DNA of 64,000 bases. It comes from Bryobacterales bacterium. Lineage in GTDB: Bacteria; Acidobacteriota; Terriglobia; Bryobacterales; Bryobacteraceae. Shown in pieces: positions 16,843-24,131 of this stretch; within the stretch, counting starts at the first letter, position 1, and each line of letters begins with the position of its first letter. The notes beneath the pieces were generated by a model that was not told the DNA's origin, made no database searches, and saw only the letters and a program-made list of their open reading frames with translations. A program made the translations under genes and the position numbers. The stretch is taken from the NCBI GenBank assembly GCA_003162425.1, contig PMOK01000042.1:1-64000 (forward strand), in the 5' to 3' direction.

Positions 16843-17150
16843 GCTTTTTTGCCGCGCGCTTTCGCCTTCTTGGGTTTCTCGGACGCTTCCGGCTCGGCCT
16901 CCGTTATCACCTCGGGAACAGCGGCGGCGGGAACAGCGGAGGCCAGAACTTGCTTAAACAGTTCGGCCTTCTTGAGGTCCTTCTTGGAGGGCGGTGCCTC
17001 CCCGTTGCGAAAGTCGTGATCGTGGTAGCAGGTTCGGCAGCGGACCTTGGCTGGCTTCGCAGTCACGATGGAAACGATGGAATGGTTGGTAATCCGGCGA
17101 CACTTAATACAGTGATCGTCGATTACATCCCCTAAGCGAAACTCCGACAT
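16839..17150 (-). CDS. Small zinc-ribbon protein with basic tail
   Basis: A protein of 103 residues from the chosen start (MSEFRLGDVIDDHCIKC). Cys14-Cys17 and Cys38-Cys41 form two CxxC knuckles 20 residues apart, a four-cysteine zinc ribbon. The C-terminal third is Ala/Glu/Lys-rich and ends in a KKAKARGKKA tail suited to nucleic acid binding. Upstream in-frame codons to 17327 run into the palindromic repeat at 17254-17365 and are not credible. The stop overlaps the methyltransferase start by four bases. The role is unknown; an RNA- or DNA-binding partner is a guess from charge. Confidence 0.75.
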   Translation of the reverse strand: MSEFRLGDVIDDHCIKCRRITNHSIVSIVTAKPAKVRCRTCYHDHDFRNGEAPPSKKDLKKAELFKQVLASAVPAAAVPEVITEAEPEASEKPKKAKARGKKA

Positions 17151-17253
17151 AGATAATGACGAATCTCGCACGAGTATATCAGAACTGGAACAGCCAAAAG
17201 CGGATTGCTGGTGTGTCAGATCAACAGCCTTGCAGCACCGCGCGCCGAAAATT

Positions 17254-17365
17254 GTAGCGCACGCACCTTGCGTGCCGTGTTCGCACTCTTGCGAACACAA
17301 GTGTGCCGTGGAGATGCAGGCGTTCACACGAATGTGAACGCGGCACGCACGAGTGCGTGCGCTAC
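17254..17365. repeat. Four-hairpin palindromic repeat family R2, copy 1
   Basis: 112 bases with complementary outer arms (GTAGCGCACGCAC / GTGCGTGCGCTAC). The inside is a chain of four small hairpins: GCACGCA-TGCGTGC, TGTTCGCA-TGCGAACA, GTTCACA-TGTGAAC and GCACGCAC-GTGCGTGC. It lies in the 224-base gap between the zinc-ribbon gene start and the stop of the giant propeller gene. Other copies are at 23477-23588, 36612-36725 and (half) 52946-52991. Confidence 0.9.
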
Positions 17366-17374
17366 ATCAATTCG

Positions 17375-20161
17375 CTATTCGACCGCCAGGATCGCGGGCG
17401 GACTGGATACTCCGCCGATCGTAATCACAATGGGAACCGTCGGCGGAGGAGAAAAGAGGTTCGGTATCCGCACGTTGATCTGGAAAACGCCGGATACCGA
17501 CCCCGGCGCGGAACCGGCGTAAGTAACAACTGCATCGACGTAATTTATCTGCACTGAGACGGGCAGCAGCGTAAATTGAGCCAGCGGACTTGTTGGCCAA
17601 ATACCGCCATCCACGCCGGGCGGACTCATTGCTCCTCCTCCCGTGCCGTAGAACGTCACCACGCTTCCCCGTTTTGCTGGATTGGTTGGCGAGTTGGGCG
17701 TGCCGTCCGCGTTTGTTATCGCGGCTAGCTGTGTAGTAGGATTCGCCAGGAAAATCCCGGGGACGGTCTGATTCAATAAGACGGAACCGTTGATGGAAAC
17801 GCCGTTATACGTTACTTCAACGGATGTACCGGGATTGGGCGAGCCGCTGCCGGTTTCCCACGGAACCATCGCGTTGATCTGCTCGGACTGCACGTAGAGC
17901 AACGCGGCCGGTTGATTGCCGAACAATACTTGCACGCCCGCAAGTTCGGTGGGGAATCCGTTAGCGCCTACCTGCGCGTTGACTCCCGACTGCGGACCGA
18001 TGCCTTTGCCGCGCAATGTGACAATCTCCCCGGGCGAAATGGGGCCTTCAGCAAAGCTAGCAGCGTTCTGAATCGTGTAGGCGAGACAGGGAATGCTCGG
18101 ATGGTTTGGATCGTTGATAAGGATATTGGCCACAAATGCCGGGTTGGAAGCATCGACGACGCCGGGAAAGTCGGATGAAGTAGTGACGCCTGCAAGATCG
18201 ATAGATCCGCCACCCAGCGCGACCACCGCGGACGCGCTATCCGCACCCGACCCTCCCAGATAAGTCGCTCCGATGACCGTTCCATCCGGGGCGAATTCCG
18301 CAGCGAAGATGTCGCTCGCCCCTCCGTGGCTACACGCCTGATACGCGCCCGCCGTGGTTGGAAATCCATACGAGGCTCCGCCCACCACATAAGCATTTCC
18401 GGCGCTGTCAATGTCCAGGGACGAAGCGCCATTGATGTAGGTGGAATAAACCAATGCAGAACCGCCCGCATTCAGCTTCGACAGAACGTCCAGGGTGCCG
18501 CCGCCGGTCGATGCCCACGGCGCGGACGGCCCGGTTGGCTGGAAAGCACCTGGGGTAACCGGGAAATCGCTCGCGATGGTCGTGCCAAGTACGATAGCGT
18601 TCCCTTGCGAGTCCACCTTGATTGCCATGCCCCCGGCTTCTGAACTCCCGGTTGAGCCAAGGAAGGTGGAGTAGACCAGGCTAGCTCCAGAAGGCGCGAT
18701 CTTGGAAACGAAAATCCCGATCGGCGCCGGCAGTTTCGTTTGAAAGGCTCCGGGCGTCGTGGGAAAATCCGGCGACGCGGCAAAGCCGGTTACGTAGGCG
18801 TTTCCAGAGGCATCGACAGCGATGTTAGATACTGAGTCTCCGATGTTTGGCGTGCCGCTTCCACCAAGATAGGTCCCGTAAACCAGGGCCGTGCCGGCCG
18901 CGTTAAGTTTCGCGACAACACCGGTGGATCCTGGGTTCGCGCTCGAGGTCTGAAGAGCGCCGGGAGTAACCGGAAAAGGAGCGCCCATAACATTGGTGTT
19001 GCCCACAAAATAGGCGCTTCCTTGCCCATCTATTGCAATTCCATCTACTGCCACCGGGATGTATGTGGAGTACACGAGCTTACTCCCCGCCGGATTGAGC
19101 TTGGTAATGAAACCACTCCCGTTTGGGTTGCGGAACGCGGCGTCGGGTGTCGTCGGGAAATTGTTCTGGGTTGTGCCGGCAAAAGTTGTGCCGCCTATAT
19201 AAACACTACCCGACGAATCTGCGGCGATGGAGCTTCCGCTGTCAAAGCCGTCTCCGCCCAAATAGGTGGCGTAAACAATTTGCCCCATCGCGTCAAGCTT
19301 AATGACGAACGCATCTGGGCACGGAAAGTCACTCGGTCCTCCGGGGCCGATGCTAAAAGCCACGCAAGTCCCGCCGCCATAAGCCGGCTGTACTGCTCCC
19401 ACTGTGGTCGGAAGAATCGACGACGATGTCTGACCAGTGATATACAAGTTCCCCTCTGGATCGCCCGCCATCGCGTCGACGAGAATGAGGTTTTGATCAA
19501 GTGCGAATATTACGGGATCAATGACAATCGGGTGCTTTCGATCATAACGGCCGAGCGAAAAACGAATCTCGCCATCCGCAGCCAGGCGATAGCCGCCGGC
19601 GATGAAAACGCGCTGCCCGTTGCGTTCCTGATAAACCTTCGGCTTCCGCTGGCGCAACTCGCCGGATAGAGTCTCAATTACAAGTTCACCGTTCGCGTCG
19701 AGACTCACCCGCTTGGCATCCCTCCACCGCAGACGGATCTTCGCCGGATCAGCGCCGGGCGACACTTCGAAGTCGAACTCCAGCCCCCTCTGATCGCCGT
19801 AGAACACGCAATCGATGCCCGGATAAAGGCGGGAATAACGAACGCGCCGGTAAGTTGGAATGTCCGTCTGGCTCGCTGTGCCGTGAAAATAATTGTGCCG
19901 TTCGGCCAACGGATCCAGCGCGACGGCCTGCGGTTCGGAGTTCGCGCCGGAAAAACGCAACGAAGCGCCCATTACTGTCATGCCGGAACCGCTCAACAGA
20001 TAATCGCGGGAGTTCCCGCGCGCTACAAATCGAACCGGCGGGGCAGCCTGTCCGCGATTCGGCTCGAAGGCGAGCGGATGGTTCCCGAGACCGGCCGGAA
20101 TGGAATTGCCGGCGGCATGCGCGAACAAGGCGATTAGAAAAGGAGCGTAACGGGGAAGCAT
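17375..20161 (-). CDS. Giant secreted SBBP beta-propeller protein with TIGR03437 C-terminus
   Basis: A protein of 928 residues. The start is set at 20161 by AGGAGG four bases upstream and by the signal peptide MLPRYAPFLIALFAHAAG; a longer frame to 20353 runs over a palindromic repeat. An N-terminal domain (HPLAFEPNRGQAAPPVRFVARG) of the kind that precedes SBBP repeats is followed by at least eight blades, each with a YSTY(L/I)GG...G and a YVTG...(D)FP(T)TPGA(F/Y)Q pattern. The C-terminal TIGR03437 Ig-like domain follows (ISPGEIVTLRGKGIGPQSG, LLYVQSEQINAMVPWE). It is probably surface-exposed. No enzyme motif is seen; the ligand is unknown. Confidence 0.88.
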   Translation of the reverse strand: MLPRYAPFLIALFAHAAGNSIPAGLGNHPLAFEPNRGQAAPPVRFVARGNSRDYLLSGSGMTVMGASLRFSGANSEPQAVALDPLAERHNYFHGTASQTDIPTYRRVRYSRLYPGIDCVFYGDQRGLEFDFEVSPGADPAKIRLRWRDAKRVSLDANGELVIETLSGELRQRKPKVYQERNGQRVFIAGGYRLAADGEIRFSLGRYDRKHPIVIDPVIFALDQNLILVDAMAGDPEGNLYITGQTSSSILPTTVGAVQPAYGGGTCVAFSIGPGGPSDFPCPDAFVIKLDAMGQIVYATYLGGDGFDSGSSIAADSSGSVYIGGTTFAGTTQNNFPTTPDAAFRNPNGSGFITKLNPAGSKLVYSTYIPVAVDGIAIDGQGSAYFVGNTNVMGAPFPVTPGALQTSSANPGSTGVVAKLNAAGTALVYGTYLGGSGTPNIGDSVSNIAVDASGNAYVTGFAASPDFPTTPGAFQTKLPAPIGIFVSKIAPSGASLVYSTFLGSTGSSEAGGMAIKVDSQGNAIVLGTTIASDFPVTPGAFQPTGPSAPWASTGGGTLDVLSKLNAGGSALVYSTYINGASSLDIDSAGNAYVVGGASYGFPTTAGAYQACSHGGASDIFAAEFAPDGTVIGATYLGGSGADSASAVVALGGGSIDLAGVTTSSDFPGVVDASNPAFVANILINDPNHPSIPCLAYTIQNAASFAEGPISPGEIVTLRGKGIGPQSGVNAQVGANGFPTELAGVQVLFGNQPAALLYVQSEQINAMVPWETGSGSPNPGTSVEVTYNGVSINGSVLLNQTVPGIFLANPTTQLAAITNADGTPNSPTNPAKRGSVVTFYGTGGGAMSPPGVDGGIWPTSPLAQFTLLPVSVQINYVDAVVTYAGSAPGSVSGVFQINVRIPNLFSPPPTVPIVITIGGVSSPPAILAVE

Positions 20162-20218
20162 CATCCCTCCTGAGAGGTCGAAAAAGGGCGCGGATGAAAG
20201 GAGTCTATCACATCCCCC

Positions 20219-20266
20219 GTAGCGCGAGCCTCCGGCTTGCCTGGACAAGCCGGAGGCTTGTCCTAC
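20219..20266. repeat. Palindromic repeat family R5 (AAGCCTCCGGCTTG), copy 1
   Basis: Inverted arms around GAGCCTCCGGCTTGC and GACAAGCCGGAGGCTTGTC, bounded by GTAG...CTAC. It sits between the divergent giant propeller gene and the response-regulator gene. A second copy is at 26823-26876. Confidence 0.8.
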
Positions 20267-20273
20267 ATGGTCA

Positions 20274-21146
20274 ATGGATTTATGTATTCTAACTATGTAC
20301 TCCATGGGCGCAACTCCACGAACCTTGCTCGTTGTCGACGACGATCCGTCCATTCACGAACTGATCGGCGCGATGCTCGCGGGCAAAGGCTGGGAACTGG
20401 ACCGCGCAAATAGCGGCGAGGAAGCTCTTGCGCGCCTCGATGCCCACGCCTACGATCTGGTGCTGTCCGACATCTTGATGCCCGGCATGGATGGGCTCAC
20501 TTTGCTCGGCCACATGCGGAATCGCGACCCTAATGCACGCATCCTTGTAATGACCGTCAAGAACACGTCCAGCCACATCCTGGAATCTCTGCGGCACCAG
20601 GCTACCGCTTACATCGCCAAACCCTTCGATCGCGACCTTTTGCTCGGAACGCTGGAGAACGCGCTATCCACCACCGTCCACCAGGACGACATCAAGGTAA
20701 TTTCCGACAAACCCAATTGGATATCGCTCGAAATCCGCTGCAAGCTGACCACCGCCGAACGCCTCACCCAGTTCATGCGCGAGCTGCCCAGCGACTTAAA
20801 GCCGGAAGAGCGCGAGCAGATCGCAATCGCCTTCCGGGAATTGCTAATGAACGCTATCGAGCACGGCGGCCGCCTGGACCCGGAGAAGATCGTCGATCTG
20901 AGCTACATCCGAACCGCCCGCTGCATCGTTTACTATATCCGCGACCCCGGCGAAGGCTTCTCGATGGATAACCTGGCCCACGCCGCCGTTGCCAACACTC
21001 CCGATGATCCCTTGCACCATGTCGAGCTGCGCGAGCAAACTGGAACCCGGCCGGGCGGATTCGGTTTGCTCCTGACACAGAGCTTCGCTGACGAGCTGAT
21101 CTACAGCGCGAAGGGAAACGAAGTGATCCTCATAAAGTATCTTTAG
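20274..21146 (+). CDS. Response regulator with RsbW-like ATPase output domain
   Basis: Residues 14-135 form a receiver: acidic pocket LVVDDDPS, phosphoacceptor Asp66 in LVLSDILMPGMDG, and Lys in YIAKPFD. The output domain (about 145-290) is a GHKL ATPase of the anti-sigma type: N-box with Asn193 in RELLMNAIEHGG, G1 box RDPGEGF and G2-like GGFGLLLTQSFADEL, without any His-containing DHp helix. REC proteins with such outputs regulate by partner binding or Ser phosphorylation. Starts at 20274, 20295 and 20304 are all possible, the last two giving a more typical REC N-terminus. It is the first gene of the putative GTPase/OmpA operon. Confidence 0.88.
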   Translation: MDLCILTMYSMGATPRTLLVVDDDPSIHELIGAMLAGKGWELDRANSGEEALARLDAHAYDLVLSDILMPGMDGLTLLGHMRNRDPNARILVMTVKNTSSHILESLRHQATAYIAKPFDRDLLLGTLENALSTTVHQDDIKVISDKPNWISLEIRCKLTTAERLTQFMRELPSDLKPEEREQIAIAFRELLMNAIEHGGRLDPEKIVDLSYIRTARCIVYYIRDPGEGFSMDNLAHAAVANTPDDPLHHVELREQTGTRPGGFGLLLTQSFADELIYSAKGNEVILIKYL

Positions 21147-21171
21147 CGACAAGAGAACAGGCAGGAACCAT

Positions 21172-21810
21172 ATGAACCCAAGCTCCTCACATGACGGCGT
21201 AGAAGCGAACCAGAATATTTCTCCGGAAATGACACATCCAAGTTATCGCGACCAGCCGCCGGAGTCGCACACCGAGCCGCCTTCGCACGATAGCGGGACG
21301 GGCAACATCGACAAGATCCGTGACATCATTTTCGGAACCCACATGCGGGATTACGAGCAGCGCTTTGCACGGCTCGAAGAAACGCTGAAAAAAGAATCTC
21401 TGGATATTCGCGAGACAACCCGGCGCCATCTGGAAGCGCTGGAGGCTTTTGTCCATAAAGAGCTGACGGCGTTGGAAGGCCGGCTCAACATCGAACGCGA
21501 TGAACGGGCGGAGAGCCAAGGCCGGCTATCGGCCGACCTCGCGACGCACTCTTCATCCCTCTTCAAGAAGATTGGCGAGGTGGAGAACCAGGAAGCTCAA
21601 GCTAAGCGCGAGATCCGCAATGATCTGCTCCAGCAATCCAAGGAACTGACTGAAGCCATCCGCGCCAAGGGTGAGGAACTGGTGGCCCTGCTGGAGCGCC
21701 GTTCTCAGGAGCTTCAACACCAGAAGACCGATCGCGCCGCGTTGGCCAGCCTTTTCTCCGAGGTGTCGCTGCGGCTGACCGATCAGTTCAAGGTGACGGG
21801 CGCGGACTAG
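21172..21810 (+). CDS. Coiled-coil protein of the GTPase/OmpA locus
   Basis: A protein of 212 residues. Residues 1-45 are polar and disordered, rich in Ser, Pro and His. From about residue 60 to 195 it is almost continuous heptad-like helix rich in Glu, Arg, Lys and Leu (RFARLEETLKKESLD, LLERRSQELQHQKTD). There is no signal peptide or membrane segment, so it should be cytosolic. The ATG is preceded by AGGAA at a good distance, and the gene starts 25 bases after the regulator and ends 16 bases before the OmpA gene. I recognise no named family. A scaffold linking regulator and membrane protein is an inference from position. Confidence 0.75.
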   Translation: MNPSSSHDGVEANQNISPEMTHPSYRDQPPESHTEPPSHDSGTGNIDKIRDIIFGTHMRDYEQRFARLEETLKKESLDIRETTRRHLEALEAFVHKELTALEGRLNIERDERAESQGRLSADLATHSSSLFKKIGEVENQEAQAKREIRNDLLQQSKELTEAIRAKGEELVALLERRSQELQHQKTDRAALASLFSEVSLRLTDQFKVTGAD

Positions 21811-21826
21811 TTCCCTTCCTCGGATC

Positions 21827-23395
21827 ATGCCCACCGACGGTGCAGCCAAGCGCCCAGCCGCGGACGATCAGCCGCTGGCGGAGCTGCGCGCGATCCTGCT
21901 GGGGCCGGACCGCGCAGCTTGGGAGAGCATGCGCCAGCGCCTGGACAATCCCTCGCGGCGCGCCGAAGACGTTGCCAGCGTATTGGCGGAGGCCGTCCGC
22001 CTGCGCTCCGATGCCAAGCTCCGACGCGCGCTGCAGCCACTTCTCGAGGAAGCTCTCCAGCTCTCCGTGCAATCCAATCCACGCATGCTGGCCGACGCGC
22101 TATTTCCGATTTTCGGCAAAGCCATTCGCAAAGCTATCACTGCCGAACTGGATGGAATGCTGCAATCGCTCAGCCATACGCTGGAGCAGAGATTTTCATG
22201 GCGCAGCTTGCGATGGCGATGGGAGTCCATCCGGACCGGGAAGCCGTACGCCGAGATTGTTCTCCTGCGCAGCCTGCTGTACCGCGTGGAACAGGTGTTC
22301 CTGATTCATCGCAAGACTGGCTTGCTGCTGCAGCATGCAGCGACGGACGCCGCTGAAACAAAGGATCCGGAAATGGTTTCCGGAATGCTGACCGCAATCC
22401 AGGATTTCGTTCGGGATTCCGTTAGCGTAGCCGAGGGGGAAAATCTGGAAACGGTTCGCATGGGAGACATCGGAATGGTGCTCACCTACGGCCCGGACGC
22501 GATCCTATCCGGTTTTGTGCGCGGCGTTGCGCCCCGCAATTTGAGCCGCGTATTTCAGGACACTCTGGACACCATCGAACGGGAGAAGGCCGAGGCGCTC
22601 CATTCGTTCACGGGCGAAACGTCTGAGTTTGACAGTTGCCGTCCGCGATTGGAAGCATGTCTGGCCGGCCAAGGAAAACCCGGCGAGCGGAAGGCCACAT
22701 CCCGGATGGCCGGCGCGCTTCTCTTCGGATTACCGGCGCTCGTAATCATCGCGCTGGCCGGCTGGTGGATTTATTCGGCGGCGGTGGAGCGCCGGTGGTC
22801 GAACTTCGCTCATCGCTTGAGTAGCGAGCCAGGCATCGTGCTGACCAGTTTCGAAAAGCGAGGCGGAACGCATTATCTTGCCGGACTGCGTGATCCTTTG
22901 GCGGCCGATCCCGCGGCGCTGCTCTATGCCGAGGGCCTGCCCTCTGACAAGGTCACGTTCCATTTTGAGGAATACCATTCGCTGCAGCCCAGCTTCGCGG
23001 CTCAACGCCGGCTAGTGGAGCTGAAGGAAGAGCTCCAGAGACGCGCGTTCCGCTTTCCGACTGGCAGTTCGGCAATCCCTCCCGAACAGCGATTCCTGCT
23101 GGACGACGTTGCGGCCCAAATCCTTTCGCTCATCAAGGCAGCTTCGGCGCTCGGCCGGACCATCCAGATAGAAGTTCGCGGCAATCACGACCCCGCCGGA
23201 ACGGAGCAGCTCAACTCCATGCTGGCGCGTTCGCGCGCGCAGAACGTCGAGGCTGCGCTGATTTCACTCGGTGTGCCCGCCGCCCGCTTGGCCGCGGTTC
23301 CAGAGGATAAAGAACGGGAGACGTGCGCGGCCGTCAAGGAAGAAGAGCGCCTGTTTTGCCGCAGCGCGTCGTTTCGAGTCATCGGCGTCCCGTGA
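21827..23395 (+). CDS. Membrane-anchored OmpA-family protein with large cytosolic N-terminal domain
   Basis: A protein of 522 residues. Residues 10-290 form a charged helical domain (RAILLGPDRAAWESMRQRL, ALFPIFGKAIRKAI, LLRSLLYRVEQVFLIHRKTG) that I have seen linked to OmpA domains but cannot name. One transmembrane helix lies at about 293-318 (LLFGLPALVIIALAGWWIY). It is followed by a BON-like stretch with GLRDPLAADP and a C-terminal OmpA/MotB domain (residues about 405-515). That domain's peptidoglycan-binding pattern GNHDPAGTEQLN and ARSRAQNV stands for the usual GHTDxxGxxxxN/LSxxRA. Topology is therefore cytoplasm to periplasm, tying the GTPase locus to the cell wall. Confidence 0.85.
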   Translation: MPTDGAAKRPAADDQPLAELRAILLGPDRAAWESMRQRLDNPSRRAEDVASVLAEAVRLRSDAKLRRALQPLLEEALQLSVQSNPRMLADALFPIFGKAIRKAITAELDGMLQSLSHTLEQRFSWRSLRWRWESIRTGKPYAEIVLLRSLLYRVEQVFLIHRKTGLLLQHAATDAAETKDPEMVSGMLTAIQDFVRDSVSVAEGENLETVRMGDIGMVLTYGPDAILSGFVRGVAPRNLSRVFQDTLDTIEREKAEALHSFTGETSEFDSCRPRLEACLAGQGKPGERKATSRMAGALLFGLPALVIIALAGWWIYSAAVERRWSNFAHRLSSEPGIVLTSFEKRGGTHYLAGLRDPLAADPAALLYAEGLPSDKVTFHFEEYHSLQPSFAAQRRLVELKEELQRRAFRFPTGSSAIPPEQRFLLDDVAAQILSLIKAASALGRTIQIEVRGNHDPAGTEQLNSMLARSRAQNVEAALISLGVPAARLAAVPEDKERETCAAVKEEERLFCRSASFRVIGVP

Positions 23396-23417
23396 CGCGA
23401 ACTCTCCTTACAGAGCT

Positions 23418-23433
23418 CGCGACCGTGAGGGAG
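23418..23433. repeat. Fragment of repeat family R6
   Basis: Sixteen bases complementary to CTCCCTCACGGTCGCG at 10430-10445, in the gap between the OmpA and GTPase genes. Confidence 0.4.
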
Positions 23434-23476
23434 TTGCCATGGGCCTGCTGGCCGACCAAAGGTGATGAAGACGCCC

Positions 23477-23588
23477 GTGGCGCACGCACTCCTCGGTGCC
23501 GCGTTCACACTCGTGTGAACGCCTTGGGCTCGGTCGCTACGGGTGTTCGCAAGAGTGCGAACACGGCACGCAGGAGTGCGTGCGCCAC
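23477..23588. repeat. Four-hairpin palindromic repeat family R2, copy 2
   Basis: 112 bases with outer arms GTGGCGCACGCAC / GTGCGTGCGCCAC and the same inner hairpins as the copy at 17254, with the two inner pairs in swapped order. It lies inside the putative GTPase operon, 27 bases before the GTPase start, so a transcript running through it would carry a strong structure. Confidence 0.9.
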
Positions 23589-23615
23589 GGGTATCTTCAA
23601 CGGAGTCGGTGCACG

Positions 23616-24131
23616 ATGTTGAAGAAGAAAATCTGCATGGTGGGCCAGTTCGGCGTCGGAAAAACCAGCCTGGTTCGCCGTTTCGTGGACAGCATTTTCG
23701 ATGAGCGCTACCTCACTACGATCGGCGTCAAGATCGACCGCAAGGACGTCAGCGTCGATGGCAAATCTCTCACGCTGATGCTTTGGGATCTGGCTGGCGA
23801 GGACGATCTCGCGCAACTCAACGTGTCCCATCTACGCGGGGCGTCCGGTTATATTCTGGTAGCCGACGGCTGCCGCGCCTCCACGCTCGAAAAAGCGGCC
23901 GAGCTGCAACAACGGATCACACAAACGCTGGGTCCGATACCATTCGTTCTGGTTGTGAATAAGGCTGATCTACGTGACCAGTGGGAAGTGCAAAGCTCAC
24001 AGGTGGCACAATACGGTTGGCCCACTTTTGAAACCAGCGCCAAAGCCGGAAGCGGTGTGGAAGAAATGTTCCTTGGGCTGGCCGCGATATTGATCCGCAG
24101 CCATGCGGCGAGCGAGGCTCCCGGCCAGTGA
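23616..24131 (+). CDS. Ras/Rab-like small GTPase
   Basis: A protein of 171 residues that aligns without gaps to the start of Ras. P-loop GQFGVGKTS is at 10-18, switch-I Thr35 in TTIG, G3 WDLAGED at 57-63, G4 NKAD at 115-118 and G5 ETSAK at 139-143. The residue matching Ras Gln61 is Glu62, so intrinsic hydrolysis may be slow or need a partner. There is no C-terminal Cys for lipidation. The start is fixed by GGAG at 23602-23605; upstream codons are translated repeat. It overlaps the kinase gene by four bases. It belongs with prokaryotic Ras-like GTPases of unknown function rather than with MglA, which has a different switch region. Confidence 0.92.
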   Translation: MLKKKICMVGQFGVGKTSLVRRFVDSIFDERYLTTIGVKIDRKDVSVDGKSLTLMLWDLAGEDDLAQLNVSHLRGASGYILVADGCRASTLEKAAELQQRITQTLGPIPFVLVVNKADLRDQWEVQSSQVAQYGWPTFETSAKAGSGVEEMFLGLAAILIRSHAASEAPGQ

